This document shows, in pieces, positions 47,321-55,891 of a stretch of DNA of 64,000 nt. Numbering within the stretch: position 1 is the stretch's first letter; every line of letters begins with the position of its first letter. Source of the DNA: Bacillus sp. FJAT-14578 (GTDB taxonomy: Bacteria; Bacillota; Bacilli; Bacillales; Bacillaceae_H); the NCBI RefSeq assembly GCF_000504165.1, contig NZ_AYSE01000004.1:248001-312000 (forward strand), written 5' to 3'. A program made the position numbers and the translations under genes. Below the pieces are notes generated by a model. It was not told the origin of the DNA. It saw only the letters and a program-made list of their open reading frames with translations, and ran no database searches.

Positions 47321-47344
47321 CTGTATACAAAATAATGCATACAG
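47321..47344. promoter_or_regulatory. GntR operator 1, in front of the oxidase gene
   Basis: CTGTATACAA begins a dyad that ends in GCATACAG 14 bases later. The preceding TATAATCAACTGTATAC is repeated at operator 2. Confidence 0.7.
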
Positions 47345-47512
47345 AATTATGGAATGGATGCAGTGGCCGTAGAAAAATCAAATAGACGCATCGGAGTGAA
47401 ATTCTATCCCAATGTCACCCTATTCACCTTTAGTTAATTATAAGCACGGCGTTGCAATAAAACATATTCTATGCATTGGAGTGTCCATTGGTGTAATCTT
47501 TTCTATAATCAA

Positions 47513-47542
47513 CTGTATACAGAATGCGGTATATCCATACAG
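47513..47542. promoter_or_regulatory. GntR operator 2, in front of the gntR gene
   Basis: CTGTATACAG (perfect 10-bp palindrome, 47513-47522) followed by a second CATACAG half. Directly upstream of the gntR Shine-Dalgarno. Confidence 0.75.
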
Positions 47543-47559
47543 AAAGGGAGGTAATCGAT

Positions 47560-48231
47560 TTGCTTCGAAAATTGAGACAACCGGATACACTTGCCAATCA
47601 AGCCTATCGATCAATAAAAAAAGCAATCATTCAAGGAGAGTTTTCTCCTCAAGAGCAGTTGGCAGAGGAACATATTGCTTCCATTCTTGGAATTAGCCGA
47701 ACTCCAATTCGGGAAGCGATGAATCGCCTCGCATATGAAGGACTGCTTGAGATAGAAAAAGGCAAAAAAGCGAGAGTTGCCGCTTTTACAGAGCATGATC
47801 ATGAGAATTTTTTGGAATTAAGACAACTCCTTGAACCCTACAATGTTTGGAAAATCGCAGCGACTATTTCATCCGACGTCATTCGCGAATTAGAACATAA
47901 TCTGTTAGAACAGCTTCAAGCTATCCAAAATAAAAACTTTTATTTGTTTATCGAAAAAGATATGGAATTCCATTTGCTTTTGGCAAAAGATAGTAAAAAT
48001 AACAAGTTGGTTGAATTCATTGAGCAGTTGAATACGAACTTGAATCGACGTTTTCTCATTTCATCAAAAATACTTGAATTAGGTGTCTATGAAGCTTACA
48101 CAGAGCATATAGCGATTTTGGAAGCACTAAAAGAGAGGGATGGTGAAGCGGCTAAAGAAAGCATGATTCATCATATTAAGAAAATAGAGGAAAGAATAAA
48201 TCTATATCAAACAAAGCGGGAAATAGAGTAA
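47560..48231 (+). CDS. FCD-type GntR regulator
   Basis: A 223-residue repressor-type protein with winged helix (about 8-75: YRSIKKAIIQGEFSPQEQLAEEHIASILGISRTPIREAMNRLA) and an all-helical FCD ligand domain (about 80-215). TTG at 47560 is the probable start, because GGGAGG ends nine bases before it; the in-frame ATG at 47524 lies inside the operator and has no site. It is followed 24 bp later by the RocB-like gene and probably controls both that gene and the divergent oxidase. Confidence 0.85.
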   Translation: MLRKLRQPDTLANQAYRSIKKAIIQGEFSPQEQLAEEHIASILGISRTPIREAMNRLAYEGLLEIEKGKKARVAAFTEHDHENFLELRQLLEPYNVWKIAATISSDVIRELEHNLLEQLQAIQNKNFYLFIEKDMEFHLLLAKDSKNNKLVEFIEQLNTNLNRRFLISSKILELGVYEAYTEHIAILEALKERDGEAAKESMIHHIKKIEERINLYQTKREIE

Positions 48232-48255
48232 AAACAGAAGGGGCTTTTTATACAT

Positions 48256-49890
48256 ATGACACAACCTATCATGCAGACAAAAGAGCAGTTAGTGGACCTA
48301 TTGTGCGAGTTGGTGGAAGTAAAAAGCGTTACAGGCACACACGAAGAAATTGATATGGCCCAAAAAGTGGTAGAGAAGCTGGGACAGATTGATTATTTTA
48401 AGCAGAACCCCAATATGCTGCAGCTTCATCCGACAGAGGATGGACGCTTTTTTGTCACCGCGCTGCATAAAAAAGAAAATGTGAAAAAGACGGTTATTCT
48501 CATTAGCCATTTTGATGTGGTTGATGTCGATGATTACGGACCGTTAAAGGAATATGCTTTTAATCCAAAAGTCTTAACTGAATTGATGAAACAGCGGAAA
48601 GAGGAGTATGATTCCCGTGTTCGGGCTGATTTGGAGTCCGGTGAATGGCTGTTCGGAAGAGGAACGATGGATATGAAATGCGGCTTGACGGTTCATATGT
48701 CACTTATAGAGCAAGCGTGTTCGGGGCAATTTGACGGAAATCTTCTATTGTTAACTGTACCGGATGAAGAAGTTAATTCAGTCGGAATGCGTACGGCAGT
48801 GCCGGCTTTAGTGAAAATGGCTGAAACATATGATTTGGAATATGAACTGGTACTGAACTCCGAACCAATCTTCTCCCTTTATCCAGGAGATGAAAATCAT
48901 TATATATATACGGGATCGATTGGAAAGCTTTTACCAGGGTTTTTGTGCTATGGCCAAGAAACGCATGTAGGAGAGCCGTTTTCCGGTTTGAATGCGACAT
49001 TAATGAGTGCAATGGTGGCAACGGAAATGGAGTTGAATACGAGCTTTTGTGAAATGGTTCCATCACAGGAAAGTCCGCCGCCGACAGCCCAGTTTCAAAG
49101 AGATTTAAAAACAGACTATTCCGTCCAAATTCCTCACAGGTCGGTGAGTTTATACAACTTGCTTCTAATGGAGCGCTCTGTTGAAAAAACGGTAGACATG
49201 CTATTGGAGACGGCGGGGACGGCTGCCAGAAAAATTGAAGACTTTTATGCCGGACGGGCGGAACAATATACACGGCTGCACGGAAAAGAGGTCGTCAGCA
49301 AAAAAGTTCGGGTAAGTGTGTATACATTTGATCAGCTAAGAAGCTATGCGATTTCAACATTTGGAAAGGAACGTGTCCAGGCGCTGGAAGGGAAAGTATG
49401 GATGAGAAAAGGAGAGTTAGGTGATAGGGAGCTTTCGATTCAACTGGTTGATGAATATGCGATATTGTGCAATGAGCTGGGACCGATGATTGTCTTATTT
49501 TTTGCTCCTCCTTTTTATCCGGCGGTAGAAACAAGCCATCAGCCAATCATTCAGCAACTGACGAAGGAAATGACGGATTATGCGGAGCGTACACACGAAA
49601 CCTCCTTTACATCTCTTCAATATTTTAACGGCATTTCAGATTTAAGCTATGTTGGATTAAAAGAAGAGTTGAGCGGGATTGCTGCTTATACCGGTAATGT
49701 ACCGGTTTGGAATGTTACCTACAGCATTCCGTTTGAAGAGCTGAAAAAGTTGGATGTACCCGTGTTGAATTTTGGTCCGGTTGGACGAGACGCGCATCAA
49801 CAAACAGAGCGTCTTCACATCGACTATGCATTCGTGAGATTAAAGGATATGCTTGAACACTTACTGTATACAGTATATAAAACCGCGTAA
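48256..49890 (+). CDS. RocB-like M20-family peptidase
   Basis: A 544-residue metallopeptidase-fold protein. Metal-site motifs: SHFDVVDVDDYG near 88, GRGTMDMKCGL near 138 and TVPDEEVNSVGMRTA near 176. The size and the large insert (about 200-330) fit the RocB arginine-utilisation group rather than classical ArgE/DapE. RocB in B. subtilis sits between rocA and rocC but its reaction is unsettled; here it is 20 kb from the roc cluster in a GntR-controlled unit. A palindrome identical to the operator core lies in its last codons (49862-49875). Confidence 0.85.
   Translation: MTQPIMQTKEQLVDLLCELVEVKSVTGTHEEIDMAQKVVEKLGQIDYFKQNPNMLQLHPTEDGRFFVTALHKKENVKKTVILISHFDVVDVDDYGPLKEYAFNPKVLTELMKQRKEEYDSRVRADLESGEWLFGRGTMDMKCGLTVHMSLIEQACSGQFDGNLLLLTVPDEEVNSVGMRTAVPALVKMAETYDLEYELVLNSEPIFSLYPGDENHYIYTGSIGKLLPGFLCYGQETHVGEPFSGLNATLMSAMVATEMELNTSFCEMVPSQESPPPTAQFQRDLKTDYSVQIPHRSVSLYNLLLMERSVEKTVDMLLETAGTAARKIEDFYAGRAEQYTRLHGKEVVSKKVRVSVYTFDQLRSYAISTFGKERVQALEGKVWMRKGELGDRELSIQLVDEYAILCNELGPMIVLFFAPPFYPAVETSHQPIIQQLTKEMTDYAERTHETSFTSLQYFNGISDLSYVGLKEELSGIAAYTGNVPVWNVTYSIPFEELKKLDVPVLNFGPVGRDAHQQTERLHIDYAFVRLKDMLEHLLYTVYKTA
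49862..49875. promoter_or_regulatory. Operator-like palindrome inside the end of the RocB-like gene
   Basis: TACTGTATACAGTA is a perfect 14-bp palindrome containing the same CTGTATACAG core as GntR operator 2. Confidence 0.45.
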
Positions 49891-49928
49891 AAAACGGGCC
49901 GTGAATGAATTCATGGCCCGTTCTTTTT
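49891..49928 (+). terminator. Terminator of the gntR-RocB operon
   Basis: ACGGGCC (49894-49900) pairs with GGCCCGT (49915-49921), then a T-rich tail. Confidence 0.75.
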
Positions 49929-50083
49929 ATCCCGCATTAACGGGCAGTAAGCCCCCTACTTCAAGACTTGAGAAAAATCGAAGAAGTCTAAGCGGAGGAT
50001 AACTGCCCATAAAAGCCCGATAAGATCAACTAACCATCAGTGGGGGATGTAGGAAAACCCCCACTGATGGAAGTTTCCTTTAT
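49926..50083. mobile_element. bcr1-like mobile repeat, full copy
   Basis: A 148-bp body flanked on both sides by TTTAT (49926-49930 and 50079-50083). It starts CCCGCATTAACGGGCAGTAA (internal hairpin CCCG/CGGG), contains GCGGAGGATAACTGCCC and ends in a long hairpin CCATCAGTGGGGG/CCCCCACTGATGG followed by AAGTTTCC. Size and TTTAT flanks fit the bcr1 repeat described from the B. cereus group; identity to that family is from memory. Its right end overlaps the stop codon of the next gene. Confidence 0.7.
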
Positions 50084-50370
50084 TGAAAGTTGTTTTGTTG
50101 TACTTGAGATGTGGCTTGGGCTTGTTGGACTTGATGTTGAGCCTGCTGAAGCTGTTGTTGAGCTTGGTGTAATTGTTGCTGTTGTTGAGCAGCAGCTTGG
50201 GCCTGAGCTTCTACTTGTCGTTGAGCGTATTGAAGCTCTTGTTGCGCGTATTGAAGTTGCTGTTGTGCATATTGAAGTTGTTGTGGAGTTGTATTTGTTT
50301 GAGCTTGTTGGACAGCTTGTTGAGCAGATTGAATGGCTTGTTGTAGTTGTTGTTGATTTTGTTGTGTCAT
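50080..50370 (-). CDS. Glutamine/alanine-rich coiled-coil protein
   Basis: A 96-residue protein, almost half glutamine, with LQYAQQQ-type heptads (three successive LQYAQ(Q/R) units at about 32-52). Predicted to be one long helix or coiled coil; no signal peptide. Good Shine-Dalgarno GAGGGGGG. The TAA stop coincides with the terminal TTTAT of the bcr1-like element, so the C-terminus may have been set by that insertion. Possibly spore- or surface-related; unknown. Confidence 0.75.
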   Translation of the reverse strand: MTQQNQQQLQQAIQSAQQAVQQAQTNTTPQQLQYAQQQLQYAQQELQYAQRQVEAQAQAAAQQQQQLHQAQQQLQQAQHQVQQAQATSQVQQNNFQ

Positions 50371-50740
50371 AAATAATAACCCCCCTCAGCATAAATGTTT
50401 TTAAGTATTTGCAATGAAACTTAGCGTTAATTAAACTTTGCAAATCTAAGACAATTTATACAAGAATACTTTCTATAATAGGCTGTTATGTTAACTGGAA
50501 AATGTATGGAGTATACATAAAAATATAAATATAAATTTTCTTATGAAAAGAAAAATACAAGGTATTTCGATAATTAACTTTTTGAAAATACAATAATAAT
50601 GAAATCTTTAAAGGGAAATGAAAGAGAACTAGGATGGGTTGGTTAGTAGGAAATAATATTTTGATTCGACTATTTTTATAGTCGGCTTGAAAATTTATTT
50701 ATATTTTTTTATATTTATACCTTTATTTAAATTCAATTTA
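50371..50740. other. AT-rich intergenic region with one hairpin
   Basis: No gene seen. CGACTAT/ATAGTCG hairpin at 50667-50684 followed by T-rich sequence. Confidence 0.5.
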
Positions 50741-50769
50741 TTGTCATAATAGAGATAATAATTTATATA
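50741..50769 (+). promoter_or_regulatory. Promoter of hpr
   Basis: TTGTCA (50741-50746), 17-base spacer, TATATA (50764-50769). Confidence 0.6.
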
Positions 50770-50789
50770 GTTAAAGGCAGGTGGAAAAT

Positions 50790-51389
50790 ATGGAAAGGAA
50801 GTTGGGGGAGTACACAGCGAAAGATGCATTATTATTCAATCAGAGGGTTATATACTTGAGTAAAGCACTTTGGAGATCAATCGAAAAAGATTGGGAGCAA
50901 TGGATCAAGCCGTATAACCTGACGATTAATGAACATCATATTTTATTGACTGCCTATCAGTTAAAGGGCGCTTCCATTTCGGAGATTGCGAAATTCGCAG
51001 TTATGCATATATCAACTGCCTTTAATTTCTCACGAAAACTGGAGAAGCAAGGGTATTTACGTTTTTCTAAAAAAGAAAATGATAGGAGAAACACCTACAT
51101 TGAAATAACGGAAAAAGGAGAAGAGTTACTTTTGGAGATTTTCCGGAACTATGATCCATTGCGAAATGCCGTATGCAACGGAGCGATGCCATTAAAAAAG
51201 TTATATGGAAAATTTCCGGATATGATGGAATTGATGACTATTGTACGTCATGTATATGGTCATGGTTTTATGGATAATTTTGAAGAATCCCTTGAAACGA
51301 TTGAAAAAGAATTTATGGAAAAGGACGGAACACTCCAAAGAAAAAATAGTGATTCCGGTGAAAGCGGCTATCCGGCATTAATGAAGTAA
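50790..51389 (+). CDS. hpr: MarR-type transition-state regulator Hpr (ScoC)
   Basis: A 199-residue protein: winged helix (about 35-115, [40 protein letters not shown]) plus the C-terminal extension characteristic of Hpr. In B. subtilis Hpr/ScoC represses extracellular protease and other post-exponential genes. ATG at 50790 has AGGTGG five bases before; a GTG at 50781 is less likely. Monocistronic, ending at a strong terminator. Confidence 0.92.
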   Translation: MERKLGEYTAKDALLFNQRVIYLSKALWRSIEKDWEQWIKPYNLTINEHHILLTAYQLKGASISEIAKFAVMHISTAFNFSRKLEKQGYLRFSKKENDRRNTYIEITEKGEELLLEIFRNYDPLRNAVCNGAMPLKKLYGKFPDMMELMTIVRHVYGHGFMDNFEESLETIEKEFMEKDGTLQRKNSDSGESGYPALMK

Positions 51390-51434
51390 TCGCCATTTCA
51401 GTGATTCTGATGTTCTTTTAACTAAATGATAGTA

Positions 51435-51490
51435 AAAAGAGGGGATTCAAATGACCATGTTATATGATCTTTTGAATCCCCTCTTTTGGC
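51435..51490 (+). terminator. Terminator of hpr
   Basis: 17-bp perfect stem: AAAAGAGGGGATTCAAA (51435-51451) with 51471-51487. Confidence 0.9.
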
Positions 51491-51663
51491 ATAGGGTTAT
51501 TTCGGTTCTCAAACAGCCGTGAATCATTCGGTTGCGTGGCTGAAATTAATATTGTTCTTTAATAAAGCTTTCAGTAAAACAATAGGGAGAGACGATAAGG
51601 ATAAGGAAGAGCCGAATGTTCTCCCACGAATACTATGTACGTCCAACCCTTTTTTAGTGATGA

Positions 51664-52824
51664 TCACTGCCAAGGTTTCCACCATTTCTTTTGTTTTGGT
51701 TGTTCGGCAGCCGCCGCCTCACGGAACGTCTGGACGAAATCCCGAAAAATCGTTTCACGCTCTGTAATATCTTGGCGGTAAAATTGGCGTTCTTGTTCAA
51801 GTGTTTTTAAGTAATAGTCTCTTTCCTGATTCATCGTTTCAAGCAATTCTTTAATTTCACTTGAAGCGGTTGAATGGTTTTGATTGAGGCGGTTCGAAAT
51901 TTGATGAATGTCTTTGGCTGTCTGTTCAGACGATTTGGCCAAAAAGGAGGATAACACTTCCATGGTCTCAAACGTTTGCTGGGTATCCTTTGAAATTTCT
52001 TGAAGTTCGTTTGTTGTTTGTTCGGACGATCTAATCATGAAAGACGTGAACTCTTCTACGGTTTTAGTGGTATGTTCTGCTTCTTTTGAAAGTTGACTCA
52101 GTTCTTTCACGGTTTGGGCTGATGATTTTTTGATGGCGGAAGCGACACTTTCGACCGTTTTAACCGTTTGCTCGCTTCCTTTGGCAAGCTGGCTTAGTTC
52201 TTTGGCTGTTTGGACTGATGATTTTTTGATGGCGGAAGCAACACTTTCGACCGTTTTAACCGTTTGCTCGCTTCCTTTGGCAAGCTGGCTCAGTTCTTTT
52301 GTCGTTTGTTCGGAAGATTGCGTTATAAAAGAAGCAAAGGTCTCAACGGTTTCTGTTGTTTGTTGAACGCCTTTAGAGATTTCCCGTTTTACTTCCTGCA
52401 ACACTTCTGCCCGGACTTCATTTCTTATTCCATCCCTTACTTCTTGAAGCAAATCTTGTTTGAAGCTTTCAAGTGCCTCAAATACATCTTTATAGTGCTG
52501 AATCGCTTGTACCAGTTCCGCTTCGACATTTTCCACGCTTTTACTTGCGGTGGTCAGTGATTGTTCAGGAACGGATGTCTCTAGTTCAACAGGAGCCGTT
52601 TTTTGAAGTAGATGCTCTTTTATTTTATCATTCCCCATATTTTGGAGTGTCCACTGTTTGATTTCTCGTAATAGCTGTACATCATTTTCTGAAAAATATC
52701 GGGTATTATTCGCGCCGCGCGTGACTTCTAGAAAATCGCTGAATTCTTCCTCCCATTGTAAAATCATCCGTTTTTCTACATTTAATTTTTTGGCTAATTT
52801 CCCTACTGTATGCATCTGCTCCAT
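51664..52824 (-). CDS. MerR-headed coiled-coil protein with 32-residue repeats
   Basis: A 386-residue protein. N-terminal MerR-like helix-turn-helix (about 1-65: HTVGKLAKKLNVEKRMILQW), a linker, a helical region, then about five tandem 32-residue units (about 170-330) opening SS(E/V/A)QT and carrying KELSQLAKGSEQTVKTVE. After the repeats come an Arg/Glu-rich helix and an aromatic-basic tail KKWWKPWQ. The layout resembles RacA-like or phage-type DNA-binding coiled-coil proteins. A chromosome or membrane tethering role is inference. ATG at 52824 follows GAAAGGGTGGG; the longer frame to 52854 overlaps that site. Confidence 0.8.
   Translation of the reverse strand: MEQMHTVGKLAKKLNVEKRMILQWEEEFSDFLEVTRGANNTRYFSENDVQLLREIKQWTLQNMGNDKIKEHLLQKTAPVELETSVPEQSLTTASKSVENVEAELVQAIQHYKDVFEALESFKQDLLQEVRDGIRNEVRAEVLQEVKREISKGVQQTTETVETFASFITQSSEQTTKELSQLAKGSEQTVKTVESVASAIKKSSVQTAKELSQLAKGSEQTVKTVESVASAIKKSSAQTVKELSQLSKEAEHTTKTVEEFTSFMIRSSEQTTNELQEISKDTQQTFETMEVLSSFLAKSSEQTAKDIHQISNRLNQNHSTASSEIKELLETMNQERDYYLKTLEQERQFYRQDITERETIFRDFVQTFREAAAAEQPKQKKWWKPWQ
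52121..52312 (-). repeat. Tandem 96-bp duplication inside the coiled-coil gene
   Basis: Two adjacent 96-bp units (52121-52216 and 52217-52312) differ at very few positions over the first 80 bases, encoding two almost identical 32-residue repeats. Confidence 0.9.
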
Positions 52825-52973
52825 TAAACGACCCACCCTTTCAGCATCAATCATTATTAATGAGTAATTTGTTAATGAATTTTATTCCCCACAGATTCCT
52901 CTTTTTTCCTGCAAGGCGACAAAGGTTATCAAAAATAGACGGAATTAGTGTTCATTTGGCATTCATACCGACA

Positions 52974-53002
52974 TTGTCACATTGCGGAATTCATAGTATA
53001 GT
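52974..53002 (+). promoter_or_regulatory. Promoter of the TPP riboswitch-thiM unit
   Basis: TTGTCA (52974-52979), 17-base spacer, TATAGT (52997-53002). Confidence 0.75.
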
Positions 53003-53025
53003 AAAAGAAAATCAATAATCATAAT

Positions 53026-53166
53026 GCCACTAGGGGAGCCGCACGGCTGAGACGGAAGTACACATTCCGGACCCTTTGAACCTGATCTGGGTGATGCCAG
53101 CGGAGGAAAGTGGAGCAGGTTTTAAATATTTCATTTAAAGTCGCTCCAGTTGGAGTGGCTTTTTTA
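53026..53166 (+). promoter_or_regulatory. TPP riboswitch (THI element) with terminator
   Basis: Aptamer 53026-53113 with CTAGGGGAGCC, GGCTGAGAC, GGACCCTTTGAACCTGATC, TGGGTGATGCCAGCGGAGGA and AAGTGG. Terminator AGTCGCTCC (53139-53147) with GGAGTGGCT (53152-53160) and T run; GTGGAGC just after the aptamer can pair with the terminator's left arm as antiterminator. TPP is expected to shut off thiM. Confidence 0.96.
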
Positions 53167-53186
53167 TATTTAAAGGGGGAATTTAA

Positions 53187-54008
53187 ATGGGAACCGAGTT
53201 ATATGAACCGTTATTAAAAGAAGTAAGAGAAAAAAATCCGCTCGTACATAACATCACAAATATGGTCGTCACGAATTTTACGGCTAATGGCCTTTTGGCA
53301 CTCGGTGCATCACCGGTTATGGCCTATGCAAAAGAAGAAGTGGCGGATATGGCGAAAATCGCCGGGGCGCTTGTATTAAATATGGGAACACTAAACGAAA
53401 CAGAAGTAGAAGCAATGATCATAGCAGGAAAGTCAGCGAATGAACATGGTGTCCCAGTTGTGTTCGACCCTGTTGGTGCCGGAGCAACCCCGTATCGTAC
53501 ACAAACGGCACGTAAGCTTTTAACGGAAGTGAACATTTCCATTTTACGTGGAAATGCAGGAGAAATCGCGAATGTCATCGGAGAAGAATGGCAAGTAAAG
53601 GGTGTAGATGCAGGAGAAGGAACGGGAGATAGGGTCGGTTTAGCGAAAAAAGCTGCAAAACAGCTTGGCTGCCTTGTCGTGATAACGGGAAAAGAAGATG
53701 TTGTCTCAAACGGAAACCAAACCGCTCTCATTCAAAATGGCCATCCTATTTTAACAAAAGTGACAGGAACGGGTTGTTTGTTAACGTCCGTCATCGGTGC
53801 TTTTGCTGCGGTTTCCACCGATTTGATGGAGGCTGCAGTATCGGCGCTCATTTATTATGGGGTGGCTGCGGAACAAGCTGCGGAAAAAACGGCCGATTTA
53901 GGACCTGGCAGCTTTCAAATCGAGTTTTTGAATCAATTGGCAGCTGTGGATGTGGAAGATGTAGCGAAGAACGGGAAAGTGAATATGACAGAAAAAACGG
54001 TCCAATAA
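53187..54008 (+). CDS. thiM: Hydroxyethylthiazole kinase
   Basis: A 273-residue ribokinase-like enzyme salvaging the thiazole moiety of thiamine. [29 protein letters not shown] at the N-terminus, [11 protein letters not shown] near 92, ITGKEDVV near 168 and the active-site [14 protein letters not shown] near 192. Follows the TPP riboswitch directly; thiE, its usual partner, is not downstream. Start after AAAGGGGG. Confidence 0.96.
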   Translation: MGTELYEPLLKEVREKNPLVHNITNMVVTNFTANGLLALGASPVMAYAKEEVADMAKIAGALVLNMGTLNETEVEAMIIAGKSANEHGVPVVFDPVGAGATPYRTQTARKLLTEVNISILRGNAGEIANVIGEEWQVKGVDAGEGTGDRVGLAKKAAKQLGCLVVITGKEDVVSNGNQTALIQNGHPILTKVTGTGCLLTSVIGAFAAVSTDLMEAAVSALIYYGVAAEQAAEKTADLGPGSFQIEFLNQLAAVDVEDVAKNGKVNMTEKTVQ

Positions 54009-54031
54009 TCACCGATTTCAAAGTGGAACGA

Positions 54032-54068
54032 AAAATGCATGTGCTGATTTGATGCACATGCATTTTTT
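54032..54068 (+). terminator. Terminator of thiM
   Basis: AAAATGCATGTGC (54032-54044) pairs with GCACATGCATTTT (54054-54066). Confidence 0.92.
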
Positions 54069-54272
54069 AGTTGGGAAGCATCTGGAAAATCATGTGGACC
54101 GCCTTTTAAAAAAACTATAATTTTTAGAAGAGGAGACGAATTGTTTTAGTTAATATATGTTCTAAATAATTAATATAATAGTTAAAGTCTGCTCTTAAAA
54201 CACGAAAAATATTTCCTAAACTCAATTTGAAGGGAATAGGAAGAGGGTGTCGAAAAGTTATGGAGTCAACAT

Positions 54273-54325
54273 TTTATCCGGCATTAACGGGCAATAAGAC
54301 CCCAACTGATGGAAGTTTCCTTTAT
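54273..54325. mobile_element. Internally deleted bcr1-like element
   Basis: 53 bp from TTTAT (54273) to TTTAT (ends 54325). Left part CCGGCATTAACGGGCAATAA and right part AACTGATGGAAGTTTCC match the two ends of the element at 49926-50083; about 100 internal bases are missing, with a CCCC microhomology at the junction. The rest of 54069-54509 holds no gene I can support. Confidence 0.75.
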
Positions 54326-54509
54326 GTTTTCCGCCACTTTGGGAATGGGGACACGATGAATGGGTACCATATCGTTCGTTTCATTTTAAAGTATTAAGGA
54401 TGCTTTCCCCTCCAACTGCCTTTTTTCATATAATTATAATTATGCCAGGAAAATGGTTTTGAATAAAAGAAGAATTGTATATCCTTTTTCCCATTCTTAT
54501 AATAAGGGC

Positions 54510-54538
54510 TTGTATCCATATTTTAGGCGTGCTACAAT
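54510..54538 (+). promoter_or_regulatory. Promoter candidate for the 43-residue peptide gene
   Basis: TTGTAT (54510-54515), 17-base spacer, TACAAT (54533-54538). Confidence 0.5.
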
Positions 54539-54592
54539 CAATTCAAGACATATATTCCAAATTTATCCTATAATATTTTTCGATGAACGAGT

Positions 54593-54636
54593 AAAGGTCC
54601 TATCCAGTTTTACGCATAACTGAATAGGACCTTTTT
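54593..54636 (+). terminator. Leader hairpin with T run, upstream of the small peptide
   Basis: AAAGGTCCTAT..CAGTT pairs with AACTG..ATAGGACCTTT, followed by TTTTT. It lies between the promoter candidate and the 54658 start, so it could be an attenuator. Confidence 0.65.
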
Positions 54637-54657
54637 GTATAGAGAGGAGGAGATAGC

Positions 54658-54789
54658 GTGTTGGGGTGGTTTGAACAGTTGTTGCAATTGTTTGCCTTAA
54701 CTGCCACCATCTTTACGACCATCACAATAGGAGTTAAAAATATAAAAGAAATCAAGAAAAAGCCAAAAAGAAAAAGACGTTTCCTATAA
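54658..54789 (+). CDS. 43-residue small membrane peptide
   Basis: GTG start with a strong AGAGGAGGAGA site. The peptide begins MLGWFEQLLQLFALTATIFT, has one hydrophobic helix (about 5-27) and ends in a lysine/arginine-rich tail (KKKPKRKRR). Single-span small membrane proteins with a basic tail may act as regulators or toxin-like peptides; nothing here decides. The upstream terminator-like hairpin suggests controlled read-through. Confidence 0.6.
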   Translation: MLGWFEQLLQLFALTATIFTTITIGVKNIKEIKKKPKRKRRFL

Positions 54790-54940
54790 TGAAAACGCCG
54801 ACATATTTCTATACTATACGTTTATTATAATCGAGTTCTCACTAAAAGATACCGTTATTTGCCGTTGCTTTATGACATTTTCGTGAAAAAAGGTAAAGGC
54901 GGAATATATGTCACTTTTAATAAGGGAAGGGGAATGGCAT

Positions 54941-55888
54941 ATGAGTAACGTTCATTTAATACCGTACAAAGTACAAGCTTTAGTGAGACAGGCGACAGAA
55001 ATACCACAAGGTGTACAATTTATCGAGGCGCCGATGATTTGGGAACAGGGAGAAAAGGGTGATGGAGTAGTGGTAGCCGTCATCGATACAGGCTGCGACG
55101 TCAACCATCGGGATTTCAAATCGCAAATCATAGGCGGCTGCAATTTTACGACGGATTATGATGGAAATATCGATAATTTTTCCGATAACAATGGACATGG
55201 CACCCATGTATGCGGAACAATTGGAGCCATTGAAAACAATCAAGGTGTCATCGGGGTGGCGCCGAATGTAAAGCTGCTTGTACTAAAAGTGTTAACAAGT
55301 ACAGGGGCGGGCACCCTTGAATCGGTAACGGCCGCAATCGAGTATGCTGTTTACTGGCGCGGCCCGAATCAAGAACGAGTTCGAATTATTTCCATGTCAC
55401 TTGGCAGCAGTGTCGATGATAAAATGCTTCATAGAGCTGTTCAAAAAGCCGTCCAGGAAGATATTCTTGTTATATGTGCGGCAGGGAATGCAGGAGACGG
55501 AGAGCATCGAACAAACGAATATGAATATCCAGGCTCCTATCCGGAAGTCGTACAAGTCGGATCGGTGAATTTACAAGGGGAAATATCAGATTTCAGCAAT
55601 TCCAATCATGAAGTAGATTTGGTTGCACCGGGAGAAGATATCCTCTCGACCTATTTGAATGGGGAATATGCCCAATTGTCAGGTACTTCAATGGCTACGC
55701 CCCATGTGTCCGGAGCAGCAGCCCTTTTGCTCGGCCAATACGAAAAAACGATCGGAAACAAGATGACGGAACCTGAGCTATATGAAGCTTTGATCAAAAG
55801 AACGGTACCGATTGAATATAATCGAAATGAACAGGGGAACGGGCTATTGAAGCTGTATTCTTCCAGTGCAAAACATACGGTTGTTTAA
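54941..55888 (+). CDS. isp: Intracellular subtilisin-family serine protease
   Basis: A 315-residue S8 protease without signal peptide. The N-terminal LIPY motif (6-9) is the inhibitory pro-segment of intracellular subtilisins. Catalytic triad: D49 (VAVIDTGCD), H86 (NGHGTHVCG) and S250 (SGTSMATPH); oxyanion Asn in AAGNAGD near 183. Degrades cytoplasmic proteins late in growth. ATG at 54941 follows GGGAAGGGGA; the upstream codons lack a site. Confidence 0.94.
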   Translation: MSNVHLIPYKVQALVRQATEIPQGVQFIEAPMIWEQGEKGDGVVVAVIDTGCDVNHRDFKSQIIGGCNFTTDYDGNIDNFSDNNGHGTHVCGTIGAIENNQGVIGVAPNVKLLVLKVLTSTGAGTLESVTAAIEYAVYWRGPNQERVRIISMSLGSSVDDKMLHRAVQKAVQEDILVICAAGNAGDGEHRTNEYEYPGSYPEVVQVGSVNLQGEISDFSNSNHEVDLVAPGEDILSTYLNGEYAQLSGTSMATPHVSGAAALLLGQYEKTIGNKMTEPELYEALIKRTVPIEYNRNEQGNGLLKLYSSSAKHTVV

Positions 55889-55891
55889 AGT

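Noticed and set aside
50030..50443. 137-codon minus-strand Ser/Thr-rich frame and the 110-codon plus-strand frame over 50040-50372
   Set aside because: Both are shadows of the repetitive glutamine-rich gene; CAA/CAG repeats give Ser/Thr or Val/Glu repeats in other frames. Only the 50080-50370 frame has a good start.
51519..51767. 82-codon plus-strand frame between hpr and the coiled-coil gene
   Set aside because: Overlaps the end of the minus-strand coiled-coil gene; no ribosome binding site or recognisable content.
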